DNA from: Mycobacterium sp. E3251
GTDB taxonomy: Bacteria > Actinomycetota > Actinomycetes > Mycobacteriales > Mycobacteriaceae
Direction: 5' to 3'
Length of the DNA: 64,000 nt
Assembly (NCBI RefSeq): GCF_001666835.1
Contig: NZ_LZJF01000188.1
Span: 39,890-103,889 of the forward strand
A program made the translations under genes and the position numbers. This document shows positions 52,863-61,555 of this stretch, one piece after another. Every line of letters begins with the position of its first letter. Position 1 is the first letter of the stretch. The notes under the pieces are model-generated. The model ran no database searches. It worked only from the letters and a program-made list of their open reading frames with translations, and was not told where the DNA came from.

Positions 52863-54032
52863 GAAGCCGACACTCTTGCGTCCGGCGCCCACGGACGGCG
52901 TGGGATCGGTCCCGATCGTTCGCGCGAGCAGCTCGTGGTAAACGTCGCGAAAGTCGGTGGTGTACTTCAGGTCCCCGTTGTCGAGGTCGGTCAGGCTGGG
53001 TTCCTCGCCGTAGAATCCGCCCCGAACGGGGGCGCCCGCGACGAAGACGGGGCCGGCGGTGCCGTGATCGGTGCCCTGCGATGCATTGGCGCGCACCCGG
53101 CGGCCGAACTCCGAATACGCCATCACGACCACATTCGAGCCGGCCACCTGCCGCAGGAACGAGCTGACCGCCTCGTCGAACGTCCCGAGCAGGCGTTGCT
53201 GCGTATCGCGTTCGCCGGCGTGGGTGTCGAAACCGCCCAATTGCACGGTGTACACCCGCGTCGGCACCCGGGCCCGCACCGCCGCGGCAACCATGTTCAG
53301 CTGCGTGGACAACGAATTGTTTTGGTGTCCAGCGGCTTTCACGGGATCAAACGCCTTGGCGGTGGTGCGTGTTGCGCGGTAGGACTTGCAGACGGCGGCC
53401 ATCGCCGGTGTGTCGTCGGGGTCGTCGGTGCCGAGCGCGCCCAGCAGGGCGTCGAGGCGCTCTCCGCCGGGCGACGGGTTGGTGGAAAGCGCCGCGGCGG
53501 TGAATTTTTCGCCGACCGTCAACGGGGGTAGGACGGGACCGATGTTGACCGCGCGTAGCGGGTCGTCGCCGGTCACGTCGAGCCAGCGGCCGATCCAGCC
53601 TGTCGGCACGGGTTCGGCCGGTGACGCCGTCTGCCAGATATCCATGGACCGGAAGTGGCTGTGGTCTGGCCGGGGATAGCCCACACCCCGCACTATCGCG
53701 AGTTGCCGCCTGCCCCACAGCTCGGCCAGGCCCTTCAGCGCGGGGTTGAGTCCCAACGTGTCGTCGAGGTGCAGGACGTCGCTCGGGGCGTAGGCGAGTT
53801 CGGGGCGGGCATCGTGATACGCGTTGTCCCCGTAGGGGATCAGCGTGTTGATCCCGTCGTTGCCGCCGTAAAGCGTGACCAGCACCAGCACGCCGGCGCC
53901 GTCGGGCAGCGGCCGGTCCTGGGCCGCGCGCATCAGATCGGGCCAACTGACCGCGATCGCCGTCGACAGCAGGCCGGCCGCGCCGACGCCCGCGCTGGCG
54001 GCCAGGAATCTGCGGCGGTTCATCTCGGGCAT
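52851..54032 (-). CDS. DUF1501 protein with Tat signal
   Basis: The 393-aa protein starts with a twin-arginine signal (MNRRRFLAASAGVGAAGLL), so it is exported folded, probably with a bound metal. The body shows DUF1501 features: LVTLYGGNDGINTLIPYGD, DHSHFRSMDIWQ, GGFDTHAGERDTQQRLL and EFGRRVRANASQGTDHG. The family is related to alkaline-phosphatase/sulfatase-fold proteins; its activity is not established. It follows the DUF1800 gene by 12 bases, and the two families nearly always occur together. ATG 54032 and 54023 are both possible starts. Confidence 0.9.
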   Translation of the reverse strand: MPEMNRRRFLAASAGVGAAGLLSTAIAVSWPDLMRAAQDRPLPDGAGVLVLVTLYGGNDGINTLIPYGDNAYHDARPELAYAPSDVLHLDDTLGLNPALKGLAELWGRRQLAIVRGVGYPRPDHSHFRSMDIWQTASPAEPVPTGWIGRWLDVTGDDPLRAVNIGPVLPPLTVGEKFTAAALSTNPSPGGERLDALLGALGTDDPDDTPAMAAVCKSYRATRTTAKAFDPVKAAGHQNNSLSTQLNMVAAAVRARVPTRVYTVQLGGFDTHAGERDTQQRLLGTFDEAVSSFLRQVAGSNVVVMAYSEFGRRVRANASQGTDHGTAGPVFVAGAPVRGGFYGEEPSLTDLDNGDLKYTTDFRDVYHELLARTIGTDPTPSVGAGRKSVGFLPV

Positions 54033-54044
54033 CGTCGGTTTCCG

Positions 54045-55358
54045 CTAGGAAGTCAGGTATTCGGGCGTGTTGACGGCGGCCGCCACCAACTGCGGCGGCG
54101 TGCGCACGAGGGGCCGAAGCGCGTCGGCGGTCCGATCCGACCAGTGCCCGACGCCGATCAGGTAGCCGACCGCGTCGATGCGGTCGCCTGGGGCGGTGCT
54201 CTCGATCCAGGACAGGTCACCGGCGCGTGCGAGCCGGCCCGCGGCCCGCAGCCGCGCTTCGGCGCTGGCGGTGGACAGCCACACTTGGCCCTGCGGCCAG
54301 CCGCCGACGCTCGGCGGAAAGAACGGCCGTTGCCCGAGCGCGCGCAACGTCGCGTCGGCGGCCTTCTGGGTGGCGGGGTCGATGGGCACCCGCACCGCGC
54401 GCATCACGCCGACGAGCCATTCGACGGGAGTGTTGACCACGGTGGCACGGCCGCCGATGAATTCGTCGTCGGTGAGGATCGCCCGCGTCAGTGCCCGCAG
54501 GTCCCGGCCCGGGCCGTAGGCGGAAACCAGCCTGTCGAGCGTGCGGCGTGACGGCGGCTCGTCGGACGCCAATTGCCGCCACAGCCGGCCGGCGACGTAC
54601 TCGGCCGACTTGGGTTGCGCCAGCACGGCGTCGCAGAATCCCGCGGCGTCGAAGTTGCTTGTCTGCCCGAACAGCGTCTTGATCGCGCCATCGTGACGGT
54701 TGGGGGCCATCGAGGTGTGGCCGTCGGCGCCGATCACCCACCCGGTCAGCGCGCGGGCGCCGTTGCGCACGTCGTCCTCGGTGTAGCCGTTGCCGTGACC
54801 AAGGGCGAACAACTCCATGAACTCTCGCGCGAGGTTTTCGTTGGGGGCCTTAGCGGTGCTGCTCTGTCCGTCCAGCCAGCGCAGCATTGCGGCGTCGGTG
54901 AGCATCGCGTAGGCCAGCGTGCGGAAGTCTCCCAGCGACAGGGTGCGCAGCTTCTGGTTCTGCGCGGCCAGGTACCCGGCAACCCGAACTTTCTGTGCCG
55001 AGGTGGCAAAGTGGTTGTGCCACAGCAGCGTCAGCTTTTCGCCAAGCGGTTGGCGCACGCTGACCATGCGGCGCAACCACCAGTCGGACAGCGCTGCCTG
55101 CTGTTCGGACAACTGCTGGTTGTAGCGCTTGCGCGCCGCCGATGTGGCACCCTTCCCGGGCGGTCCGGGTGGGCGCAGAGTGGGCATCGGGGTGGCGAGC
55201 GCACCGGGGTCCGCATCGGGATTCGCCGCCAGCATGGCGTCGACGTTGCGCGGCCAGTCCGTGGTCAACGCGGCGTCCACCTCGGGGCCGGTCACCCCGA
55301 ATCCGGCCCGCCGCAGCACGCGGGCCGTGGTGATCCAAGCAGTGGATTGCCCCGGCAT
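54045..55358 (-). CDS. DUF1800 protein
   Basis: The 437-aa product has the DUF1800 hallmarks LTLLWHNHFATS and NENLAREFMELFALG, plus a mid-region GYTEDDVRNGARALTGW. It is the partner of the adjacent DUF1501 protein. No signal peptide is visible, so it may be carried out with the Tat-borne DUF1501 protein or act inside. In M. tuberculosis ackA is directly followed by pknG, so this pair is an insertion relative to that genome. Function is unknown. Confidence 0.9.
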   Translation of the reverse strand: MPGQSTAWITTARVLRRAGFGVTGPEVDAALTTDWPRNVDAMLAANPDADPGALATPMPTLRPPGPPGKGATSAARKRYNQQLSEQQAALSDWWLRRMVSVRQPLGEKLTLLWHNHFATSAQKVRVAGYLAAQNQKLRTLSLGDFRTLAYAMLTDAAMLRWLDGQSSTAKAPNENLAREFMELFALGHGNGYTEDDVRNGARALTGWVIGADGHTSMAPNRHDGAIKTLFGQTSNFDAAGFCDAVLAQPKSAEYVAGRLWRQLASDEPPSRRTLDRLVSAYGPGRDLRALTRAILTDDEFIGGRATVVNTPVEWLVGVMRAVRVPIDPATQKAADATLRALGQRPFFPPSVGGWPQGQVWLSTASAEARLRAAGRLARAGDLSWIESTAPGDRIDAVGYLIGVGHWSDRTADALRPLVRTPPQLVAAAVNTPEYLTS

Positions 55359-55410
55359 GCGTCAACTGTGCGGCATATACCTATGTTTTCGCTGTGGATA
55401 GCCGCGCGTC

Positions 55411-57690
55411 CTAGAACGTGCTCGTCGGCCGCACTCTGTTCGCCATGTCCACCAGCGCGTAGCGATGGCGCTGGGTGGGCGCGACGCGGGCCAGGTTGCG
55501 CAGCGCGGCCTCGACGCCCAGCCGTAGCCCGTGCTCGGTGAACGGGAAGCCGAGGATGTGGTTGGTGCTGGCCTTGTTGTCCTCCAGCCAGTCCATCGCG
55601 CAACCCAGCACCAGCGCGCGGATCTGCAGCACCCGCGGTTCGGTCGGCGGCAGCGCCTCCACACGCCGGGCGGCGTCGCGGATGTCCTCCTCGCTGATCT
55701 CGCTCTTCGTCCGCCCGGACAGCAGGGTGACGGCGCTGGTGAGGCGCGCGGTGGTGAAATGCCTTGAGGTGGGCGGCACCTCGTCCAGGGTGCGCACCGC
55801 TGCGGCTCGATCACCCTCGGTGGAAAGCCATCTGGCCAGCCCGAAAGCCGCCGAGATCACCCCGTCGTTGGTCTTCCACACCGTTTGGTAGTACTTCTGC
55901 TCGTCCACGTCGCCGGCCAGCTCGGCCGTCGCGGCCAACGCCAGCTTGGGCGCCAGCTCGCCGGGGAAGGTGTCCAGCACCTCGGTGAAATGCGTTGTGG
56001 CGGAATCGTAGTCGCCGGTGAGGAGCTCGGCGACGGCCTTGTACCAGACTAATCGCCATTGCCAGCCCACCCGCTCGGCGAGGTCGTCCAGCTTCCTGGT
56101 GGCCTTGGCCACGTCGCCCAGGTCCAGCAGCGCGCGGACCTCCATCAGCGGCAATTCGATCGATTCGGAGACCTCGACGCCGTCGGCGTCCAGCGTGCCG
56201 TGCCGGGCCGCGCGCAGCGAGTCCAGGGTCTGCACCGGCTGGGAGAGCACCGTCGCCTGCAGGACGGGAGCGGCGACGTCGGCCGGATCGACTAGCGGCA
56301 CCTGCAGCGCGGTGACGATCTCGCGGGCCGTCAGCCGCTCCGAGTGGACCTGGCCGTCCAGGTAGACGTCGGTGTGCGCGACGAGCAGGTCGACGCCGAA
56401 CGTCGAGCGGCTGGGGGAAAAGACCGTCGACAGGCCAGGCCGCGGTATCCCGGTGTCCTGGGCGACCACCTCGCGCAGCACGCCCATCAGCTGGGCGGAC
56501 ATCTCCTCGGTGCTGCCGAACCGGCGCCGCGGGTCGGGATCGGTGGCCCGGCGCAGCAACCGGCGGAACGAGTCGTAGGTCTTCAGCACGGGGTCGTCTT
56601 CGGGCAGGCCGTCTACGTAGCGGCCGTTGCGGGTCGGCAGGTTCACCGTGAGCGCGGCGAGGGTGCGCCCCACGGTGTAGATGTCGGTCGCGATCGTCGG
56701 GCCGGTCCGCACGATCTCGGGCGCCTGGAAGCCCGGGGTGCCGTAGAGGTAGCCGAAGGAATTGACCCGCGACACCGCGCCCAGGTCGATCAGCTTGAGT
56801 TGCTCCTCGGTGAGCATGATGTTCTCCGGCTTGAGGTCGTTGTAGACCAAGCCGATGGAGTGCAGATAGGTCAGCGCCGGCAGGATCTCCAGCAGGTAGG
56901 CGATGGCCTCGGCGACGGGCAGCTTCTTGTCTTTGCTGTGCTTGAGCGGCTGCCCGCCGATGTACTCCATGACGATGTAGCCGACCGGGTTGCCGTTCCG
57001 GTCCTTGTGCTCGACGAAGTTGAAGATCTGCACGATCTGCGGGTGCACCACTTCGGCGAGGAACTGCCGTTCGGCCATCGCGATCGCCTGCGCCTCGGCG
57101 TCGCCGGAGTGCACCAAGCCTTTCAGGACCACCGGGCGGTCGTTGACGTTGTGGTCGACAGCGAGATACACCCACCCCAGGCCGCCGTGCGCGATGCAGC
57201 CCTTCACCTCGTACTGGTTGGCGACGATGTCTCCCGGATTCAGTTGTGGGAGAAACGAATACGCACTGCCGCAGGCGGGGCACCAGCCCTCGGACGTCCC
57301 CTTGCTCTTTTTGCCGGAGCGGCCGACGGGCTTTCCGCAGTTCCAGCAGAACCGCTTGGCCTCCGGCACCACCGGGTTGGTCATCAGGGCCTCGACCGGG
57401 TCGATGTCGCGGACCCGGGGGATCTCGACCAGTCCGCCGCCGAGGTGTCTGACCGGCGGCAGCACCCGAGTCCCGATCGTCAGCCGGTCCTGCGGCTCGC
57501 TGTCCATGGTGCCGAGCGAGATGTGCGGGAAGTCGTCGTCATCGTCGTCGAAATCGGGACGGAACAGCGCCTGGGTGGCCTGAATGCGCCCCGTCGTCGG
57601 GCCACCGCCCTGCGTGTCCGGCGGTTGGGTGCCCGGGCTCACGTCTTCGGAGCCGGATTCCGGCTGTTCGGTCTTCTCTGACTCGGTCAT
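55411..57690 (-). CDS. pknG: Serine/threonine protein kinase PknG
   Basis: The 759-aa soluble kinase has a rubredoxin-like metal site (C115, C118, C137, C140), a kinase domain with nucleotide-binding K190, catalytic D285 (YNDLKPEN) and the DLG variant of DFG at 302-304, and a C-terminal TPR domain. It closely matches M. tuberculosis PknG (750 aa). The ATG at 57690 overlaps the glnH stop (ATGA); earlier in-frame starts lie inside glnH. It phosphorylates GarA/OdhI to control 2-oxoglutarate and glutamate flux, in response to amino acids sensed by GlnH and GlnX. Confidence 0.97.
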   Translation of the reverse strand: MTESEKTEQPESGSEDVSPGTQPPDTQGGGPTTGRIQATQALFRPDFDDDDDDFPHISLGTMDSEPQDRLTIGTRVLPPVRHLGGGLVEIPRVRDIDPVEALMTNPVVPEAKRFCWNCGKPVGRSGKKSKGTSEGWCPACGSAYSFLPQLNPGDIVANQYEVKGCIAHGGLGWVYLAVDHNVNDRPVVLKGLVHSGDAEAQAIAMAERQFLAEVVHPQIVQIFNFVEHKDRNGNPVGYIVMEYIGGQPLKHSKDKKLPVAEAIAYLLEILPALTYLHSIGLVYNDLKPENIMLTEEQLKLIDLGAVSRVNSFGYLYGTPGFQAPEIVRTGPTIATDIYTVGRTLAALTVNLPTRNGRYVDGLPEDDPVLKTYDSFRRLLRRATDPDPRRRFGSTEEMSAQLMGVLREVVAQDTGIPRPGLSTVFSPSRSTFGVDLLVAHTDVYLDGQVHSERLTAREIVTALQVPLVDPADVAAPVLQATVLSQPVQTLDSLRAARHGTLDADGVEVSESIELPLMEVRALLDLGDVAKATRKLDDLAERVGWQWRLVWYKAVAELLTGDYDSATTHFTEVLDTFPGELAPKLALAATAELAGDVDEQKYYQTVWKTNDGVISAAFGLARWLSTEGDRAAAVRTLDEVPPTSRHFTTARLTSAVTLLSGRTKSEISEEDIRDAARRVEALPPTEPRVLQIRALVLGCAMDWLEDNKASTNHILGFPFTEHGLRLGVEAALRNLARVAPTQRHRYALVDMANRVRPTSTF

Positions 57691-58670
57691 CAGTCCAAGT
57701 ACCTCGGCGTGGGCGGGGCGGGTGCCGGCCCCAGCACCGTTAACCACTTGCGGTACAACGTGTTCCACGTACCGTCCCGACGGATCCGCTCCAGCGTGCC
57801 GTTGACGAACCGCACCAGTGGCGTGTTGGTCAGGTTGACGCCGATCCCGTACGGCTGGGTCGCCATGTTCGGGCCGACGATGTGCAGATACGGGTCCTCT
57901 TCGACCAGCCCGGCCAGGATCGAATCGTCGGTGCTGACGGCGTCGATCTCGCGCTGCTGCATCGCCACCAGACAGTCGGCCCAGTTGACCACCGACACGA
58001 CGATCGGCGGCGGGTCGATCTGGCGGATCCGGTGCAGCGACGTCGTGCCCTTCGCCACGCAGACCCGCTTGCCGGACAGGTCGCCCACCTTGGTGATGGG
58101 CGAATCGCGCGGGGCCAGGATGCGCTGGTTGGCGTCGAGGTAGACGGTCGAGAAGTTCACCTGCTTGCGCCGGTCGCAGGTGATCGTCATGGTCTTGACC
58201 ACCACGTCGACCTCGGAGTTCTGCAGCGCGGTGACGCGCTCGTCGGACGACAGGATGCGGTATTCGACGTGCGACGGGGCGCCGAAGATGTCACGCGCGA
58301 TCTCACCGGCGATGTCGACGTCGAAACCGGTGATCTCGCCGGTGATCGGGTCGCGGAAGCTGAACAGGTTGCTGCCGATGTCGAGCCCGACGATCAGCCG
58401 GCCGCGGGCGCGGATGTCGGCGACCGCGGCGTCGGCCTGGGCCTTGGTGGGGAAGGGCCGCAGGCTCGCCGTCAGGTCGCAGCCCTGGGCCGGGTCGTCC
58501 GCCGGCAGCGGCGGCTCCGGCGGCAGTTGTTGCATGCCGACCGGGGTGGGCGGCGGCAGCGTCGGCACGTTGGCCACCGTCAGCGATTCGGTATGCCCGC
58601 ATCCGGCCAGCACGGCCGCCGTCGCGAGGACGGCGCCCGCCCGCCGCGACCGCGCCAGCCGCGTTCTCAT
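57690..58670 (-). CDS. glnH: Amino-acid-binding lipoprotein GlnH
   Basis: The 326-aa protein has a lipoprotein signal with LAGC (acylated C24), a Pro-rich linker and a periplasmic binding protein type 3 domain (GLDIGSNLFSFRDP, EITGFDVDIAGEIA, VVVKTMTITCDRR). It binds Asp/Glu in the known GlnX-GlnH-PknG pathway rather than feeding an ABC importer. The ATG at 58670 overlaps the glnX stop (ATGA) and gives the length of the M. tuberculosis protein (328 aa). Confidence 0.94.
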   Translation of the reverse strand: MRTRLARSRRAGAVLATAAVLAGCGHTESLTVANVPTLPPPTPVGMQQLPPEPPLPADDPAQGCDLTASLRPFPTKAQADAAVADIRARGRLIVGLDIGSNLFSFRDPITGEITGFDVDIAGEIARDIFGAPSHVEYRILSSDERVTALQNSEVDVVVKTMTITCDRRKQVNFSTVYLDANQRILAPRDSPITKVGDLSGKRVCVAKGTTSLHRIRQIDPPPIVVSVVNWADCLVAMQQREIDAVSTDDSILAGLVEEDPYLHIVGPNMATQPYGIGVNLTNTPLVRFVNGTLERIRRDGTWNTLYRKWLTVLGPAPAPPTPRYLD

Positions 58671-59986
58671 CGGTACTCTCTCAGCCGTGGCCACAAGCCC
58701 AGTGCCACCGCGATGGCGGCCCCGAGGCTGAGCACCACGCCGCCGACCTGCGCGCCGGACAGCCCGCTGCGCGCGTTGAGGACGTCGTTGCGCAGGTGGG
58801 TGCGGCTCTGGTCGATGGCCTTCACCAGCTGGTCCTCGAGCTTGTCGAACGCCGGCGTGGAGTCGTCCTCGCTGCTGCCCAGGGCCACCTGCGTGGCCGC
58901 CCGGTAGTTGCCCACCGAGATGTAGGAGTTGATCCGGTCGTTCGCCTGCCGCCAGCGCAGCAGCAGCTGGTTGGCGCCCTCCAGGTCGGGTTTGTCGACG
59001 GCGTCGCTGCGGACCATGTACTGGTCCAGCTGTTGGTGCATGGAGTCGATCCGCTGATAAAACGACTGCTTGCGCTTCTCCTCGTCCCCGCGGCGGATCA
59101 GCGATAGCGTCTCGTCGGCCCGCGCCTGCTGGGCGGTGATCGCGACGTTGGTCACGATCCGCAGCGAGTCGGCGGCCGTGTTCTTGGCGCTACGGCTGGC
59201 GGCCGTGGAGATGGTCAGCGCTGTTCCGACCCATACCACCATGACGAGGATAGCGAGGCCGCCCACGACCAGGCCGGGGTTGATTCGGCGCCGGGTGCGC
59301 CTGGCCAGCCATCGGTGGGCGAAGATGCCGAAGACCGCGGTGGCGCTGACCACCAGGATGACCGGCGCCGGGATCTGCGTCGACGCGGTGGTTTCCGCGT
59401 CCACCCGTTCCGACGTGGCCTGATACAGCTGCGCCGCGTCCGGCAGGATCGTCGACTGCATCAGGCCCGAGGCCTCCGACAGATACGACGACCCGACCGG
59501 GTTGCCCTCGCGATTGTTGGTGCGCGCGATTTCGATCAGGCCGGTGTAGACGGCCAGTTCGGCGTTGATCCGGCCCAGCAGCTGCACCAGCGGTTCGTCG
59601 GTGAGGCCGCTCGACGCCCGAGTCACCGCGACCGACGCGTCGGTGATGGCCTGCTCGTAGCGCTGCCGTACGGGCGGTGGCTCGGCCTCGGCGATGAACG
59701 CGGTGGCCGCCGCGGCGTCGGCCACCGACAGGGTGGTGTACAGCCGCCCGGCGGCGAACGACAGCGGCTCGGTGTGGTTGAGCACCGTCGTCAACACCTG
59801 CTGCCGGTGGTTGATGGTGGTAGAGGTGGCGAAGGCGCAGATGCCGCCGAGCACCGCCAGGACGATCCCGATGGTCAGGATGCGGCCGGGCGTGGTGGAA
59901 ATGAACCACCAGCGCGGATGGGCCGGTTCGGCCGGCGACCGCGACCCCTGCGGCTCGGTCGACGGGTGCGCCAGCTCAACCGTCAC
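58667..59986 (-). CDS. glnX: Transmembrane signal relay protein GlnX
   Basis: The 439-aa protein has about four membrane segments (ILTIGIVLAVLGGICAFA; PVILVVSATAVFGIFA; GLAILVMVVWVGTALTI; GGVVLSLGAAIAVALGLW) separated by two long helical extracytoplasmic regions. It matches Rv0412c in length and position. GlnX is proposed to pass the GlnH ligand signal across the membrane to PknG. The start is GTG at 59986 with GAGGG upstream. It heads the glnX-glnH-pknG operon, with 4-bp overlaps at both junctions. Confidence 0.93.
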   Translation of the reverse strand: MTVELAHPSTEPQGSRSPAEPAHPRWWFISTTPGRILTIGIVLAVLGGICAFATSTTINHRQQVLTTVLNHTEPLSFAAGRLYTTLSVADAAAATAFIAEAEPPPVRQRYEQAITDASVAVTRASSGLTDEPLVQLLGRINAELAVYTGLIEIARTNNREGNPVGSSYLSEASGLMQSTILPDAAQLYQATSERVDAETTASTQIPAPVILVVSATAVFGIFAHRWLARRTRRRINPGLVVGGLAILVMVVWVGTALTISTAASRSAKNTAADSLRIVTNVAITAQQARADETLSLIRRGDEEKRKQSFYQRIDSMHQQLDQYMVRSDAVDKPDLEGANQLLLRWRQANDRINSYISVGNYRAATQVALGSSEDDSTPAFDKLEDQLVKAIDQSRTHLRNDVLNARSGLSGAQVGGVVLSLGAAIAVALGLWPRLREYR

Positions 59987-60087
59987 GAGTTATCAGCCCT
60001 CATCTTTCGCGGCCACCGGAACGCTGCACGAACCTCTATAAGCGAATTCTAAGAGAATGTTGCGGCGGATGGGTGGAGGCAGACCAA

Positions 60088-60753
60088 TTGACCAGGCGAT
60101 CACGTGCATATCCTGAACTCGTGCAGGGCGACGGTGACGGTTGGGTGGTCTCCCACAGCGGCGCCCATTACTGGGGCCGGTACGGCGCGGCCGGTCTGCT
60201 GCTGCGGGCCCCGCGGCCGGACGGCACCCCGGCGGTGCTGCTGCAGCACCGCGCGGTGTGGAGCCATCAGGGCGGAACCTGGGGTTTGCCGGGCGGCGCC
60301 CGTGACAGCCACGAGACGCCGGAGGAGACCGCGGTCCGCGAGGCGCACGAGGAGGCCGGCCTGCACGGCGAGTTGCTCACCGTGCGGTCGACGGTGGTCA
60401 CGGCCGAGGTCGGCGGGCTCGGCGGCGCCCGTTGGACCTACACCACGGTGGTCGCCGACGCCGCCGAGTTGCTGCACACGGTGCCCAACGGGGAGAGCGC
60501 CGAGATGCGCTGGGTCGCCGAGGACGAGGTGGCCGAGCTGCCGCTGCATCCCGGCTTCGCCGCGAGCTGGCACCGGCTGCGCACGGCCACGGCGCTGGTG
60601 CCCCTGGGCCACGCCGACGAACGGCGGCGGCACCTGCCCCGCACGATGGAGATCGAGGACGGCGTCTTCGTCTGGTGCATGCCCGGGGACGCCGACGAGG
60701 AGCCGTCGCACCTCAGCCGGCGGATCAGCTCGCTGCTGCAAGCGCCGCACTGA
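60088..60753 (+). CDS. mutT3: Nudix hydrolase MutT3
   Basis: This 221-aa protein has a complete Nudix box (GGARDSHETPEETAVREAHE then EAGL), which binds metal and cleaves nucleoside-diphosphate derivatives such as oxidised dGTP. It matches M. tuberculosis MutT3 (Rv0413, 217 aa). The TTG at 60088 is chosen because GGAGG (60075-60079) is eight bases upstream; the GTG at 60073 would start inside that site. Its 3' end overlaps the convergent thiE by 29 bases. A TATAAG at 60037-60042 might be a -10 element. Confidence 0.9.
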   Translation: MTRRSRAYPELVQGDGDGWVVSHSGAHYWGRYGAAGLLLRAPRPDGTPAVLLQHRAVWSHQGGTWGLPGGARDSHETPEETAVREAHEEAGLHGELLTVRSTVVTAEVGGLGGARWTYTTVVADAAELLHTVPNGESAEMRWVAEDEVAELPLHPGFAASWHRLRTATALVPLGHADERRRHLPRTMEIEDGVFVWCMPGDADEEPSHLSRRISSLLQAPH

Positions 60754-61396
60754 GCCGCTGCGCCGCGGCCCGCGGGTCGGCGGCCGCCGTGATCGCCCGC
60801 ACCACCACGATCCGCCGCGCGCCGGCGGCGAGCACCTCGGGCAGTCGCCGCTCGTCGATGCCGCCGATCGCGAACCACGGCTTTGCGCCGCCGAGGTCGG
60901 CGGCCGACCGCACCAGCCCCAGGCCCGGCGCCTCCCGCCCCGGTTTGGTCGGGGTGGGCCAGCACGGGCCGACGCAGAAATAGTCCGCCTCGCCCGCCGC
61001 GGCGGCCGCGGCCTGATCGCGGTCATGGCTGGACAGGCCGAGCAGCGTGTCCGGGCCGACGATTTCGCGGGCCACCTCCAGCGGCAGGTCACCCTGCCCG
61101 AGGTGCAGCACATCGGCGCCCGCCGCGCGGGCGATGTCCGCCCGGTCGTTGACCGCGAACAGGGCGCCGTGCCGGCGGGCCGCGTCGGCCAGGATCTCGC
61201 ACGCCGCCAGCTCGTCGCGAGCCTCGAGGGCCCCGAACCGCTGCTCACCGGGCGACCCCTTGTCGCGCAGCTGGATGATATCGACCCCGCCGGCCAGCGC
61301 GGCGTCGGCGAACTCGCCCAGATCGCCGCGCTCCCGGCGCGCGTCGGTACACAGATATAACCGTGCGGCCGCCAGGCGGATAACTCGCTGATGCAC
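60725..61396 (-). CDS. thiE: Thiamine-phosphate synthase
   Basis: The 223-aa TIM-barrel enzyme joins the thiazole and pyrimidine moieties to give thiamine phosphate. Visible motifs are VDIIQLRDKG, AVNDRADIARAAGADVLHLGQGDLP, GPCWPTPTK and PWFAIGGID. The start is GTG at 61396; it is transcribed away from thiO with only 159 bases between them, which hold an 18-bp palindrome and the TPP riboswitch of thiO. Gene order matches Rv0414c-Rv0415. Confidence 0.95.
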   Translation of the reverse strand: MHQRVIRLAAARLYLCTDARRERGDLGEFADAALAGGVDIIQLRDKGSPGEQRFGALEARDELAACEILADAARRHGALFAVNDRADIARAAGADVLHLGQGDLPLEVAREIVGPDTLLGLSSHDRDQAAAAAAGEADYFCVGPCWPTPTKPGREAPGLGLVRSAADLGGAKPWFAIGGIDERRLPEVLAAGARRIVVVRAITAAADPRAAAQRLSAALAAAS

Positions 61397-61402
61397 ACCG
61401 CG

Positions 61403-61420
61403 ACGCTAGCGCGCTAGCGT
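61403..61420. promoter_or_regulatory. Perfect 18-bp palindrome between thiE and thiO
   Basis: ACGCTAGCGCGCTAGCGT is its own reverse complement and consists of two CGCTAGCG octamers in tandem. It lies six bases upstream of the thiE start and about 20 bases before the thiO riboswitch. TAGCGT in either direction matches the TAnnnT form of a -10 element, so it may serve a divergent promoter or bind a dimeric regulator. Confidence 0.55.
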
Positions 61421-61440
61421 GGAAGCCGAAGAACTTACCG

Positions 61441-61550
61441 ACACGGGAGTCCCGGGTAGTCATCTGCGGGGCTGAGAGTGGGCACAGCCAGGTCAGCGGG
61501 ACCTGCCCTTACCGTCACACCTGATCCGGGTCATGCCGGCGAAGGGAGGC
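61441..61550 (+). promoter_or_regulatory. TPP riboswitch (THI element) upstream of thiO
   Basis: The conserved core elements are present in order: CTGCGGGGCTGAGAG (61464-61478), a variable stem, then CACACCTGATCCGGG and CATGCCGGCGAAGGGAGG (61532-61549). The final GGGAGG is both part of the closing P1 strand and the ribosome-binding site of thiO (ATG at 61556). Thiamine pyrophosphate binding should therefore hide the ribosome-binding site and shut down the thiO-thiS-thiG operon at translation. Confidence 0.93.
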
Positions 61551-61555
61551 CAAGG

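Noticed and set aside
60037..60042. TATAAG as a promoter -10 for mutT3
   Set aside because: No matching -35 at the right spacing, so it is only mentioned under mutT3.
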